Below, piece after piece: positions 1-9,283 of a stretch of DNA of 47,866 nt. A model generated the notes under the pieces. It was given only the letters and a program-made list of their open reading frames with translations. It searched no databases and was not told the origin of the DNA. Each line of letters begins with the position of its first letter. The stretch's first letter is position 1. This DNA is from Amycolatopsis circi. GTDB lineage: Bacteria; Actinomycetota; Actinomycetes; Mycobacteriales; Pseudonocardiaceae. Both the position numbers and the translations under genes were made by a program. Where the stretch lies: contig NZ_PQIA01000068.1 in the NCBI RefSeq assembly GCF_003385235.1, forward strand, positions 1-47,866. The letters are read 5' to 3'.

Positions 1-106
1 TCAGCCTCGTTCTCGTGGCCTCGGAGAGGCGTATAACAGACAGCCGCTGCTCCCACCGATCGAGGCACCCAGCCCCTCCCCCGCACCCCGATACGAAGCC
101 TCCCTG

Positions 107-163
107 CGGTTCGGGGGTGCTTGTCAAGGCATCTTTCCCGCCTTGACAAGCACCCCCGAACCG
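107..163. terminator. 24-bp perfect stem-loop
   Basis: Bases 107-130 are perfectly complementary to 140-163, leaving a 9-base loop. There is no U-tract. A stem this long between genes fits a bidirectional terminator or protective 3' hairpin for a gene to the left of the window. The right arm contains a possible TTG start in frame with the histidine kinase, one reason to prefer the later ATG. Confidence 0.7.
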
Positions 164-298
164 TCAGCACAATCAACCTTCGGGGTGCCCCACGCAACCC
201 AGGCAGCAATGTCGCCGCCAGGCGACGAGCCGCCCCCGCACAGCACCCTCACAGCAACCACACATCACCCCCACACCCAAAAACCGCACGCTCGAAGC

Positions 299-1822
299 AT
301 GACTCTCCGCGCAAGATTCGCCGCCGCCCACCCGCGCCGGCAATCCCTGCGCACAAAACTCACCGTCTCAGTAGTAATCCTCCTCTCCCTCGTCTGCCTG
401 ACCATCGGCGTAATCAGCGAATTCGCCCTACGCGCCTTCCTCCTGACCCAAACCGACACCCAACTCTCCGCAGCCACCGCCCGCGCCCTGGACTTCGCCA
501 CCCACCCAGGCCCTCCCGGCGCCAACGAACGCAACCCCCTAGACGCCCCAGGCCAAGGCGCAGGCACCGTCACCGCCCACTTCGACTCCGACGGCACAGA
601 CGGCACCGGCGGCTGGCTCTCCCCGCACGGCCAGCGCATAACCCTCACCTCCGACGAACTGGCGGCACTGCAAGACCCCCCGGCAAGCGGCCGCCCCTAC
701 ACCCGCACCCTCGGCAACCTCGGCGACTACCGCCTAACCGCCATCCCCATCCCCGACGGCATAGTCATCACCGGCGTCCCCCTGGCACCAATGCAACAGA
801 CGCTGCTGACAGTCGGCCTGATCCTCTTCGGCGTAGCCGCCGCCGGAGTAACCGGCGCAGCCTTCCTAGGTGCCTTCGCAGTCCGCCGAACCCTCCGCCC
901 GCTGGAACGCGTCGCGGAAACCGCATCACGGGTCTCCGAACTCCCCCTGGACCGAGGCGACGTCGACCTGTCCGTCCGAGTCCCCGCCCAGGACACCGAT
1001 CCCCGCACCGAAGTCGGCCAGGTCGGCGCGGCGCTGAACCACATGCTCGGCCACATCTCCTCCGCGCTGGAAGCCCGGCACGCCAGCGAACTACGCGTCC
1101 GCCGATTCGTCGCGGACGCCAGCCACGAACTGCGCACCCCGCTCGCCGCCATCCGCGGCTACGCCGAACTCGCTGGCCGCTCGGACAGCTATGCCCCACC
1201 GGACGTCGCGCATTCAATGACCCGAATCGAGTCCGAAGCCGACCGGATGACGGCCCTCGTCGAAGACCTCCTCCTGCTCGCCCGCCTGGACGCGGGCCGC
1301 CCGCTCGACGTCGCCGAAGTCGATCTGACCCGCTTGGTCGCGGACGCCGTCGGCGACGCGCACGTAGCCGGTCCCCACCACGTCTGGCAGCTCGCATTGC
1401 CGGACGAACCAATCCTCGTACTGGGCGATGTCCAACGCCTGCACCAGGTTTTGGCGAACCTGCTCGCGAACGCGCGCGTCCACACTCCGCCCGGCAGCAC
1501 CGTCGTCACCGCCCTCACCCGGTCCGCAGACGGCAGCGCCGTGGTGACCGTGACCGACGACGGCCCGGGCATCCCGCCCGAACTGCAGCCAGCGGTGTTC
1601 GAACGCTTCGCCCGCGGCGATTCGTCGCGATCGCGGGCGGCTGGTTCGACCGGACTGGGCCTGGCGATCGCCGCTGCGGTGCTGACCGCCCACCACGGCG
1701 CCATCGCGATGCGCAGCCGCCCCGGTCAAACCTCCTTCGCCGTGCGGTTGCCGATCGCGGTCCCGGCGCAGCGCACGCCGCTCGCGCCTGACCCCAGGTC
1801 CCACAGCGGGCACACAGGGTAA
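299..1822 (+). CDS. Two-component sensor histidine kinase
   Basis: Membrane sensor kinase of 507 residues. Visible parts are a membrane segment at about 21-43, an extracytoplasmic sensor region at about 45-165, a second membrane segment at about 168-192, a HAMP linker to about 250, the HisKA box DASHELRTP with phosphoacceptor His276, and the ATPase N box (LANLLANARVHTP), G1 (DDGPGIP) and G2 (GSTGLGLAIA). The ATG at 299 is chosen because it sits just before the first membrane segment. An in-frame TTG at 143 would add 52 low-complexity residues and lies inside a hairpin. No response regulator is in view; it may lie left of the window, but the hairpin separates them. The GT39 gene follows 39 bases later, so the kinase may belong to the glycosylation operon (inference). 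The ligand is unknown. Confidence 0.93.
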   Translation: MTLRARFAAAHPRRQSLRTKLTVSVVILLSLVCLTIGVISEFALRAFLLTQTDTQLSAATARALDFATHPGPPGANERNPLDAPGQGAGTVTAHFDSDGTDGTGGWLSPHGQRITLTSDELAALQDPPASGRPYTRTLGNLGDYRLTAIPIPDGIVITGVPLAPMQQTLLTVGLILFGVAAAGVTGAAFLGAFAVRRTLRPLERVAETASRVSELPLDRGDVDLSVRVPAQDTDPRTEVGQVGAALNHMLGHISSALEARHASELRVRRFVADASHELRTPLAAIRGYAELAGRSDSYAPPDVAHSMTRIESEADRMTALVEDLLLLARLDAGRPLDVAEVDLTRLVADAVGDAHVAGPHHVWQLALPDEPILVLGDVQRLHQVLANLLANARVHTPPGSTVVTALTRSADGSAVVTVTDDGPGIPPELQPAVFERFARGDSSRSRAAGSTGLGLAIAAAVLTAHHGAIAMRSRPGQTSFAVRLPIAVPAQRTPLAPDPRSHSGHTG

Positions 1823-1861
1823 GCACACCCCGGCCCCAGGTCACGCCGCGAGGCTGGCCGC

Positions 1862-3673
1862 ATGACCGCAGTCGCGACCCCTTCAGCCGTTCCCGCCGCG
1901 CCGGTACAGCGCGCCGAGCCGAGGTGGGTGCGTCCGGCCCTCGTGCTGCTGCTCCTCGCCACGGCCGCGCTGTATCTGTGGGATCTCGGCGCGTCCGGCT
2001 GGGCGAACGCGTTCTACTCCGCCGCCGCGCAAGCCGGATCGCAGAGCTGGAAGGCGCTGTTCTTCGGGTCTACTGACGCGGCCAACGGCATCACCGTGGA
2101 CAAGACGCCCGCCGCGCTCTGGGTGATCAGCCTGTCCGCGCGGCTGTTCGGGGTGAACGCGTGGAGCGTCTTGGTGCCGCAAGCGTTGATGGGTGTCGGA
2201 TCCACGTGGTTGCTGTACGCGACTGTGCGGCGCACTTCAGGCGCGGCAGCAGGATTGCTCGCTGGCGCGGTGCTTACGCTCACTCCGGCTGCGGCATTGA
2301 TCTTCCGCTTCAACAACCCCGACGCGTTGCTTGTCCTGCTGCTGATCGCTGCTGCCTATTGCACGGTGCGCGCGATCGAAAAGGCCAGCCCTTGGTGGCT
2401 CGTTTTCGCCGGCGTGGCAGTCGGATTCGGCTTTCTCGCCAAGATGCTGCAAGCGTTTCTCGTCCTGCCTGCCTTCGCACTCGCCTACCTTGTCGCCGCG
2501 CCGATCGCCCTCGGCAAACGTTTCCTGCACCTGCTCGCCGGTCTCGCCGCCGTTGTGGTGGCAGCAGGCTGGTATCTCGCCGTCGTGGCGTTGTGGCCAG
2601 CCGCCGACCGGCCGTACATCGGTGGTTCGCAGAACAACAGCTTGCTCGAACTCACCTTGGGGTACAACGGTTTCGGCCGCATCACCGGCGATGAGACCGG
2701 CAGTGTCGGCGGAAGTCCGGGCGGCGGTTGGGGCAGCACCGGACTGTTTCGGTTGTTCGGCAGCGAGATGGCGGGCGGCATCGCCTGGTTGCTGCCCGCG
2801 GCGGTGCTAGGACTCGCCGCTGGCCTGTGGTTCACCCGCTACGCACCGCGCACCGACCGCAGCCGGGCTTCGTTGCTGCTCTGGGGCGGCTGGCTGCTCG
2901 TGACCGCCGCGGTGTTCAGCTTCATGGGCGGGATCATCCACCCGTACTACACCGTCGCCCTCGCCCCGGCGATCGCCGCGCTCGTCGGGATCGCGGCCGT
3001 CCAGTTGTGGCGGATCCGCGGCAATCCGGCCGCCGTCGGGCTTTTGAGCGGCGGTGTCGCGCTGACGACGGTGACGGCTTATCTGCTGCTGGACGGTTCT
3101 TGGCAGCCGTGGCTTGCCCCAACTGTGCTCGTCCTCGGGCTTTTGGCCGCTATCGCACTGTTTTTCGTCCAGCACTTCGGACGGGTCGCCGCGGTACTGG
3201 GTCTCGTCGTGCTGCTGACCGGAACCGGCGCGTACAGCCTCGCCACCGCATCCACTCCGCACACCGGCGCGATTCCGTCCGCCGGGCCGAATACGCGGCA
3301 GATGTTCGGCGGCGGCGGATTGCTCGGCACCACGATGCCCGGCGCGAACCTGACGGCCTTGCTGCAGAAGTCCGGCGATCACCGGTGGGCCGCGGCGACC
3401 GTCGGATCCAACAACGCCGCCGGATACCAGCTAGGCAGCGGCGAACCGGTGCTCGCGGTGGGCGGATTCAACGGCACCGACCCGTATCCGACGCTCGCGC
3501 AGTTCGAGCAGTACGTCCGGGAAGGACAGGTCCGCTACTTCCTCGGCGACGGCCTGACCATGCGCGGCTCCGGCAGCGGAAGCGACGCGGCCGCCCGGAT
3601 CGTCCAGTGGGTGGCCGAGAACTACCGAATGACCACAGTGGACGGTGTCAGCGTGTATGACCTGACTGCCTGA
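1862..3673 (+). CDS. GT39-family membrane glycosyltransferase (YkcB-like), copy 1
   Basis: Protein of 603 residues with many hydrophobic helices, of the PMT_2/ArnT type that transfers a sugar from a polyprenyl-phosphate carrier to an acceptor outside the membrane. The N-terminal part has the acidic first-loop region (WDLGASGWANAFYSAAAQ) and the block FRFNNPDAL. The last 140 or so residues form a soluble C-terminal domain with GGFNGTDPYPTLAQFEQYV. ATG follows a GAGG ribosome site. It is clearly paralogous to the gene at 5039 (shared LVFAGVA.GFGFL.KM.QAFLVLPAFALAYL pattern). With the GT2-GtrA gene between them it makes a complete lipid-linked glycosylation unit. The acceptor and sugar cannot be read from sequence. 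Confidence 0.9.
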   Translation: MTAVATPSAVPAAPVQRAEPRWVRPALVLLLLATAALYLWDLGASGWANAFYSAAAQAGSQSWKALFFGSTDAANGITVDKTPAALWVISLSARLFGVNAWSVLVPQALMGVGSTWLLYATVRRTSGAAAGLLAGAVLTLTPAAALIFRFNNPDALLVLLLIAAAYCTVRAIEKASPWWLVFAGVAVGFGFLAKMLQAFLVLPAFALAYLVAAPIALGKRFLHLLAGLAAVVVAAGWYLAVVALWPAADRPYIGGSQNNSLLELTLGYNGFGRITGDETGSVGGSPGGGWGSTGLFRLFGSEMAGGIAWLLPAAVLGLAAGLWFTRYAPRTDRSRASLLLWGGWLLVTAAVFSFMGGIIHPYYTVALAPAIAALVGIAAVQLWRIRGNPAAVGLLSGGVALTTVTAYLLLDGSWQPWLAPTVLVLGLLAAIALFFVQHFGRVAAVLGLVVLLTGTGAYSLATASTPHTGAIPSAGPNTRQMFGGGGLLGTTMPGANLTALLQKSGDHRWAAATVGSNNAAGYQLGSGEPVLAVGGFNGTDPYPTLAQFEQYVREGQVRYFLGDGLTMRGSGSGSDAAARIVQWVAENYRMTTVDGVSVYDLTA

Positions 3674-3776
3674 TTCCGTGCCGTGCGGCCAAGATCACCC
3701 GAGCGGGCGAAGGTCGCACAGCGCAGGCACAGGAACACCACAACGTGGCCAAAGCCCGGCAGACGACGGTGATCCC

Positions 3777-5042
3777 ATGAACGCCACCGCCCCCTCCCGC
3801 AGCGGCGCCCCGCGGCCCGGGACGACTCCGGTCGGCCTCGGCGGCCCGCATCCCGTGCTCGACGTCGTCATCCCGGTCTACAACGAGGAATCCGACCTCG
3901 AACCGTGCATCCGCAGACTGCGGGCGCATCTCGCCGAACGCGCCGGCTACCCGTACCGGATCACCGTCGCGGACAACGCGAGCACCGACAAAACCCTTGC
4001 CGTCGCCGAACGGCTGGCCCGCGAGTTCCCCGAGGTCGAGGTGCACCACCTGGACGAGAAGGGCCGCGGGCGCGCGCTGCAGGCGGTCTGGTCCGCGTCG
4101 GACGCCGCCGTGCTGGCCTACATGGACGTGGACCTGTCCACCGACCTGGCCGCGCTGGACCCGCTCGTCGCGCCGCTGTTGTCCGGACATTCGGACGTCG
4201 CGATCGGCAGCAGGCTCGCCCGTGGCGCCCGGGTGGTGCGCGGACCGAAGCGCGAGTTCATCTCCCGCTGCTACAACCTGATCCTCCGCGGCACTCTCGC
4301 CGCGAGATTCTCCGACGCGCAGTGCGGGTTCAAGGCGATCCGAGCCGACGTCGCCCGCGCGCTGCTCCCCCATGTGCGCGACACCGGCTGGTTTTTCGAT
4401 ACCGAACTCCTCGTGCTCGCCCAGCGCGCCGGGCTGCGGATCCACGAGGTGCCGGTCGACTGGGTCGACGACCCTGACTCGTCGGTCGACCTCATCGCGA
4501 CCGCCGCCGCAGACCTCAAAGGCATCGCCAGGGTCACCCGCGCGACCTTCACCGGCGAGATTCCCGTCCACCGGCTGCGCGAACAACTCGGCCGCGAACC
4601 GATCGGCGTGGAGGCCCCCGGAGTGTCCCCGAGCCTGGTCAAACAACTCGTGCGGTTCGCCGCGGTCGGCGTCGCCAGCACTGTCGCGTATCTGCTGCTT
4701 TTCCTGCTGCTGCGGACAATGGTCGGCGCGCAGGCAGCCAACTTCACCGCGCTGCTCGTCACCGCTATCGCGAACACCGCGGTGAACCGGCGGGTGACGT
4801 TCGGCGTCCGCGGCCGGACCGGCGCCGGACGGCATCAGTTCGAAGGGCTGATCGTGTTCGGCCTCGGGCTGGCGCTGACCAGCGGTTCGCTCGCCCTGCT
4901 CAACCACACCACCCATCCCGGGCTCGTGCTGGAGACGACCGTGCTCGTGCTGGCGAACCTCGCCGCCACGGTGCTCCGTTTCCTGCTGCTGCGGGGCTGG
5001 GTCTTCAATCCGCGCCGTGCCGCTGCCGAGGAGTCGTCTTGA
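3777..5042 (+). CDS. GT2 polyprenyl-phosphate glycosyltransferase fused to GtrA domain
   Basis: 421 residues. The N-terminal half is a DPM1/YkcC-like GT2 enzyme: VVIPVYNEESDL near the start, VADNASTDKT, a DxD-type YMDVDLSTDL, and the acceptor-side block GWFFDTELLVLAQRAGLRIHEVPVDW. The C-terminal ~130 residues carry four hydrophobic helices typical of GtrA. The usual model is that GT2 loads a sugar on polyprenyl phosphate inside, GtrA helps move it across, and GT39 uses it outside. ATG 3777 is chosen because it is close to the conserved GT2 start; an upstream in-frame extension is low complexity. The stop overlaps the TTG start of the next gene (TTGA), implying translational coupling. Confidence 0.92.
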   Translation: MNATAPSRSGAPRPGTTPVGLGGPHPVLDVVIPVYNEESDLEPCIRRLRAHLAERAGYPYRITVADNASTDKTLAVAERLAREFPEVEVHHLDEKGRGRALQAVWSASDAAVLAYMDVDLSTDLAALDPLVAPLLSGHSDVAIGSRLARGARVVRGPKREFISRCYNLILRGTLAARFSDAQCGFKAIRADVARALLPHVRDTGWFFDTELLVLAQRAGLRIHEVPVDWVDDPDSSVDLIATAAADLKGIARVTRATFTGEIPVHRLREQLGREPIGVEAPGVSPSLVKQLVRFAAVGVASTVAYLLLFLLLRTMVGAQAANFTALLVTAIANTAVNRRVTFGVRGRTGAGRHQFEGLIVFGLGLALTSGSLALLNHTTHPGLVLETTVLVLANLAATVLRFLLLRGWVFNPRRAAAEESS

Positions 5043-6856
5043 CCACTGTCCTGTCCGCCCGGCCTGCCGCCTCGGACGCGCCGGATCGCGCGACGCCTCG
5101 CTGGATCCGTCCGTCGGTGTTCGGTCTCCTGGTGCTCACCGCTGTCCTGTACTTCTGGGATCTGACCGCTTCCGGATTCGGCAACTCGTTCTACGCCGCG
5201 GCCGTGCAATCGGGCACGCAGAGCATGAAGGCGTGGCTGTTCGGTTCGCTGGACGCCGGGAACGTGATCACTGTCGACAAACCGCCTGCCGCGTTGTGGG
5301 TAGGGACGGCATTCGCGCGAGTGTTCGGCTTCTCCAGCTTCACCGTGCTGGCCCCGCAGGCGCTCATGGGGGTCGGCTCGGTCGGGTTGCTTTACCTGAC
5401 TGTGCGCCGGGTTTCCGGGCCATTGCCGGGTTTGCTGGCCGGTGCGATGCTCGCGCTGACGCCGGTCGCCGCGTTGATGTTCCGCTTCAACAATCCGGAC
5501 GCCTTGCTCACGCTATTGCTGATCGCCGGTGCGTACTGCACGGTGCGGGCGCTTGAGAAGGCCAGCCCTGGGTGGCTCGTTTTCGCCGGCGTGGCAATCG
5601 GATTCGGCTTCTTGACGAAGATGATGCAGGCGTTCCTCGTGCTGCCCGCGTTCGCGCTGGCGTACCTGATCGCCGCGCCGACCGGGCTCGGGAAACGGTT
5701 GCTGCACTTGGTTTACGCCGGGGTCGCGGTGGTCGTGTCGGCTGGCTGGTTCGTGGCGCTGGTGGAGATGTGGCCTTCAGCTTCGCGGCCCTACATCGGC
5801 GGGTCGACCGGGAACAGCCTGCTGGAGCTGGCGCTCGCGTACAACGGGCTCGGGCGGATCTTCGGCGGGCAGGGCAACGGCGGCGGGATGGGCAGCAGTC
5901 TCGGCGGCGGCGGGAACACCGCGTTCGGCGGCAGTTCCGGCCTCGGGCGGATGTTCGGCGCGAGCTTCGGCACCGAGGTCTCGTGGTTGCTGCCCGCCGC
6001 GTTGCTCGGCCTGGTGGCCGGGTTGTGGTTCACCCGGCAGGCGGCGCGGACCGACCGGACCCGGGCGTCGCTGGTGGTCTGGGGCGGGTGGCTGCTCGTG
6101 ACCGGGCTGGTGTTCAGCTTCATGAGCGGCACCGTGCATCCGTATTACGCGGTGCAGCTCGCGCCCGCGATCGCCGCGCTGGTCGCTATTTCCGGACACG
6201 CGCTGTGGCGCGGTCGAGCACACACCGCGCCGAGGATGGTGCTGGGCGGGATGATCGCGGCGACCGCGGTGTGGGACTTCATCCTGCTCGACCGCACGCC
6301 GGATTGGTTCCCTTTGCTGCGCTGGATAATCGTGGTGCTGGGGTTGCTGGTGAGCACCATTGTGGTGGTCGGGGCGCCTCGGGCGCGGACCGTCTTGATC
6401 GGCTTGGCGGCGGCGATCGTCCTGACGCTCGGAGTCGGCACCGCGGGATACGCGGTGGAGACGGTTTCCTTGCCGCACAGCGGTTCTATCCCGACTTCGG
6501 GACCGCGTACCAGCGGCATGGGCGGTTTCGGCGGCGGCATAGAAGAGACCAGCGGCTCCGTCGGTCAGCTGCTGGGCGGCACGACGACGAAGTGGGCCGC
6601 GGCGACGACCGGATCGCAGTCGGCGGCGAGCCTGGAGCTGGCGAGCGGGAAGTCGGTGATCGGCATCGGCGGCTGGGACGGCAGTGATCCGGCCCCGACG
6701 CTGGAGCAGTTCAAGCAGTACGTCGCGGCGGGCGAAGTGGCGTACTACGTGGACGGCGGCCGGGGCGGCGGTTCGAACGACATCTCCGAGTGGGTGGCCG
6801 CGAACTTCGCCCCGACCACGGTCGGTGGCGAAACTGTCTACCAGCTCACCCGGTGA
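5039..6856 (+). CDS. GT39-family membrane glycosyltransferase (YkcB-like), copy 2
   Basis: 605 residues, paralogue of the gene at 1862 with the same architecture: first loop WDLTASGFGNSFYAAAVQ, FRFNNPDALL, PYIGGSTGNSLLEL, multiple membrane helices and a soluble C-terminal domain (GGWDGSDPAPTLEQFKQYV). A glycine-rich loop at about residues 275-310 is longer than in copy 1. The start is TTG at 5039, overlapping the stop of the GT2-GtrA gene, so both are probably made from one message. Two GT39 enzymes sharing one sugar-lipid donor could have different acceptors (inference). Confidence 0.9.
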   Translation: MTTVLSARPAASDAPDRATPRWIRPSVFGLLVLTAVLYFWDLTASGFGNSFYAAAVQSGTQSMKAWLFGSLDAGNVITVDKPPAALWVGTAFARVFGFSSFTVLAPQALMGVGSVGLLYLTVRRVSGPLPGLLAGAMLALTPVAALMFRFNNPDALLTLLLIAGAYCTVRALEKASPGWLVFAGVAIGFGFLTKMMQAFLVLPAFALAYLIAAPTGLGKRLLHLVYAGVAVVVSAGWFVALVEMWPSASRPYIGGSTGNSLLELALAYNGLGRIFGGQGNGGGMGSSLGGGGNTAFGGSSGLGRMFGASFGTEVSWLLPAALLGLVAGLWFTRQAARTDRTRASLVVWGGWLLVTGLVFSFMSGTVHPYYAVQLAPAIAALVAISGHALWRGRAHTAPRMVLGGMIAATAVWDFILLDRTPDWFPLLRWIIVVLGLLVSTIVVVGAPRARTVLIGLAAAIVLTLGVGTAGYAVETVSLPHSGSIPTSGPRTSGMGGFGGGIEETSGSVGQLLGGTTTKWAAATTGSQSAASLELASGKSVIGIGGWDGSDPAPTLEQFKQYVAAGEVAYYVDGGRGGGSNDISEWVAANFAPTTVGGETVYQLTR

Positions 6857-6944
6857 GAGCGCGGATCCTCAGCCTCCTCCCAGGAACGAGGCGCATTCTG
6901 GAAAGCACGGAGAGTCATCCGCAGGGAACGCCCGGGAGGTCACG

Positions 6945-7646
6945 ATGGCCGGATATCCACGCTGGCACACCGCGAGCGAGCAGGGACCGCGCGAGCGCAA
7001 TGCCGACGCGGTGAGCGCCTACGCGGCCGCTGGGGCGCCCGGAATCACCTTCGCGCTCGCCGACGGCGTCGGGGACGACCCCGGTGCCGGGCGAGCCGCA
7101 CAGGTCGCCGCCGCGGCCGCCGCGCGCACCCCGGTTGAGTCGGGCCCGGTCAAGGCGATTTTGGCCGCACAGCAAGCAGTTCACCGGCTGGGCGGCACCG
7201 GAGACGCGGTGTTGGTCGTGGCGATGCCCTTCGCGGGCGGGTACCGAATCGCGTGGGTCGGCGACGTGCGGGCGTACGCCTGGGACGGGTCGATGATCCA
7301 CAAGCTGACGCAGGATCACACGCTGGCGGAGTACTTCCGGTCGCGGCACCAGCCGTACTCGCCGCGGATGGAACACCTGGTGACCACGAGCGTGCGCACG
7401 ACGAAGCCGGAGGAGATCGGCACGACGGAAACGTCGAGCGGAGGCCTCCTGCTGACCAGCGACGGCGTGCACAAGGTCCTGACGCCCGCCACGATCGACG
7501 AAATCTTGGCCGACCCCGCCCGTGGGGCGTCCGCTCTGGTCGCGACCGCCATCGCCTTAGGCGGCCGCGACAACGCGACGGCTCTGTTCGTGGAACCGGC
7601 GGATGTGGCGACGTTGGTGACGGAAAGGTTTCCCGCTGCCGCCTGA
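6945..7646 (+). CDS. PP2C-family protein phosphatase
   Basis: 233-residue soluble phosphatase-like protein. It keeps the metal-binding landmarks of PPM/PP2C enzymes: RERNADA near the N-terminus, ALADGVGD, LLTSDGVHK and GGRDNATAL. Such proteins remove phosphate from Ser/Thr and oppose PknB-type kinases. ATG 6945 follows a good GGGAGG site at 6934. It starts 88 bases after the second GT39 gene, so it may be read from the same message. It ends 6 bases from the stop of the convergent DUF2127 gene. At 233 residues it is on the short side for the family. Confidence 0.85.
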   Translation: MAGYPRWHTASEQGPRERNADAVSAYAAAGAPGITFALADGVGDDPGAGRAAQVAAAAAARTPVESGPVKAILAAQQAVHRLGGTGDAVLVVAMPFAGGYRIAWVGDVRAYAWDGSMIHKLTQDHTLAEYFRSRHQPYSPRMEHLVTTSVRTTKPEEIGTTETSSGGLLLTSDGVHKVLTPATIDEILADPARGASALVATAIALGGRDNATALFVEPADVATLVTERFPAAA

Positions 7647-7652
7647 GCGAGG

Positions 7653-8138
7653 TCAGGCGTGATCGCGTTTGAGGTTCCGGTACTCGCGAAAGACGAGCAC
7701 GATGATCACCGCGTCGATCGCGGCGAAGAACGGCAGCGCGATGGAGTGCGTTTCGAAGGCACGATAGATCTCGTACACGACGAACGCGGCGAGCACGACC
7801 ATCGCGACCGGGTAGGCGCGCACCCATTTGCGCGCGAGCGCCCACACGAGGCCGAGTTTGAGCAACCCGTGCGCCAGCAGGTACGCGACAGCGAACGTCT
7901 TGGTCCCGCCGCCGGCAAAGTGCTCGGCGGCGGTTTCCAGATGCCGCGCGAGCGTGCCGGAGGGGTCCCCGAGCAGGTCGCGGGTGATGACCGCGTTCAC
8001 AAACCCGGTGACGGCCGTCGCGGGGATGAACGCCAGGATCAGCGCCCCGATCAGCTGAAGGGCCCCGTCGAGGCCCTTCAGCGTGATCGCGATCCGGAAC
8101 AGCCGCTCGGTGGAACGGGTGGAGGTCTCCTCGCTCAT
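7653..8138 (-). CDS. DUF2127 membrane protein
   Basis: 161 residues with about four hydrophobic segments (LIGALILAFIPATAVTGFV; TKTFAVAYLLAHGLLKLGLVWALA; VAMVVLAAFVVYEIYRAF; FFAAIDAVIIVLVFREY). The HGLLKLGLV block and the closing charged RNLKRDHA match DUF2127 membrane proteins, whose role is unknown. It is convergent with the phosphatase gene. The start ATG lies before a short cytoplasmic N-terminus. Confidence 0.85.
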   Translation of the reverse strand: MSEETSTRSTERLFRIAITLKGLDGALQLIGALILAFIPATAVTGFVNAVITRDLLGDPSGTLARHLETAAEHFAGGGTKTFAVAYLLAHGLLKLGLVWALARKWVRAYPVAMVVLAAFVVYEIYRAFETHSIALPFFAAIDAVIIVLVFREYRNLKRDHA

Positions 8139-8492
8139 CGGTACAGGAAACCGGAAAATCCCGCGGGGTGCTGGGTTGATAGCCGGGTTTCCGACAGGTG
8201 ATCCGGTTTGCGTGCCCTGCGGCCCGGTTGCGGACCGGCGATCCGGCTCGCGCGCCGCGCGGCTCGGATTCCGGCCCCGTGCCCTGGTTCAGGCGTCCTC
8301 TGGCGCTGCCCCGTGCTCCGGTTTGCGTGCCCGGCAGCTCGGGTATCGGCCGAGTGATCTGCTGTGCAGACCGTGAGGCTCGGCTCGCTCAGACCTTCAC
8401 CGGCAACCTACACGACCTGCCCCCAGCCGAACCCGCTCCGCCCCGCGACAAGCTCGACAGCCCGGTTTCGCTCTCGCCGCCGGGCTTTCCCT
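8139..8492. other. Intergenic region, no gene seen
   Basis: About 350 bases between the DUF2127 start and the 3' end of the three-gene operon. It is GC-rich with many CCGG/CGGG tracts. Open frames here have no family features, and I see no strong hairpin or T-tract. It should hold the promoter of the DUF2127 gene. Confidence 0.5.
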
Positions 8493-8966
8493 TCACTCGC
8501 GGAGCATCGCGGCACCACCCTTGCTCTGGCATTCCGCGCACCGCTCGTACCGTTTCGTGTGATTGTGCGGGTCCTGCCCGAACACCGGAAAACACGCCGC
8601 CCCGCACAGTCCGAGGTACACCGGCCCGCAGCGAAGCGGGCGGCGTCCGACTTGATGCGCCAGCCGGACCGCGTTCTCCGCCGCGCCTGCCTGCGGAAGC
8701 CAGCCGTGCGCGGGCAGGCTCGCCAGGACTGTCTCGTTGAGGTGATCGGCCCGCCGGATCAACGCCCGGCCGAGGTCGAGGAGCCGCTCGCCGAGGTCCC
8801 GCACCGCGTCCGGTCGCGGGGATCGTTCGTCGAGCGCTCGGGTCAGGAACGCGAGGTCGAGTGCCAGGGTGGCTTGCAGGTCGCGAATCCAGGTGACCAG
8901 TTCGGGGCCGGTGAGCCCGACCGCTGAACCGCGCTGCTCCGGAAGCCTGCTCCAGCGCCCGGTCAT
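8493..8966 (-). CDS. Unknown protein with cysteine-rich tail (third gene of zinc-finger operon)
   Basis: 157 residues, family not recognised. The first ~90 residues look helical (LTGPELVTWIRDLQATLALD; DLGERLLDLGRALIRRADHL). The last 50 hold five Cys (RCGPVYLGLCGAACFPVF and YERCAECQSK) and histidines (DPHNHTKRY), suggesting a metal site. ATG 8966 overlaps the stop of the upstream gene as ATGA, the reason for this start. It is the last gene of the coupled trio 9510 to 8493. Inferred role: a small DNA- or protein-binding regulator; no function is assigned. Confidence 0.65.
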   Translation of the reverse strand: MTGRWSRLPEQRGSAVGLTGPELVTWIRDLQATLALDLAFLTRALDERSPRPDAVRDLGERLLDLGRALIRRADHLNETVLASLPAHGWLPQAGAAENAVRLAHQVGRRPLRCGPVYLGLCGAACFPVFGQDPHNHTKRYERCAECQSKGGAAMLRE

Positions 8967-9283
8967 GCGCCGTTCCCCGCGAGTGCCGTGTCGCCCGGAC
9001 ACCAGCCTCCCACCGCATCGAACACCCACGTGGGTACCGAGCTGAGTGCCGCCACCGCAGCCGCCAACCCTCGCGCCGGTGCCAGCGTCCCTCTCGACGC
9101 CAGTTCCGCACGCGTCGCCGGGGCCGACTTCGGCGTTGCCGCCGGTGGTATCGATGCCAATTCCGATGTCAGTCCCAGCACCAGCCTCAATGTCAGCGTC
9201 CAGCGATCTGCAGCAACTCCATCGCTCGCCGAATCCGGCCCCGCCGCGATCCGCGCCTGCAAGACGGCCACCGCACTGCTCAC
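8963..9283 (-). CDS. Unknown small protein, middle gene of zinc-finger operon
   Basis: 106 residues, Ala/Ser/Thr/Pro-rich, not recognised. It begins with GTG at 9283, overlapping the zinc-finger gene stop as GTGA, and ends overlapping the next ATG as ATGA. These two 4-base overlaps are the main evidence that it is translated. The middle (PPAATPKSAPATRAELASRG) is low complexity and probably disordered; the ends (LRLVLGLTSELASI; AAVAALSSVPTWVFDAVGGW) may be helical. A fortuitous frame between two real genes remains possible. Confidence 0.5.
   Translation of the reverse strand: MSSAVAVLQARIAAGPDSASDGVAADRWTLTLRLVLGLTSELASIPPAATPKSAPATRAELASRGTLAPARGLAAAVAALSSVPTWVFDAVGGWCPGDTALAGNGA

Noticed and set aside
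121..1791. Long plus-strand frame overlapping the histidine kinase
   Set aside because: Arg/Pro-rich translation with no domain, a shadow of the kinase in a high-GC gene.
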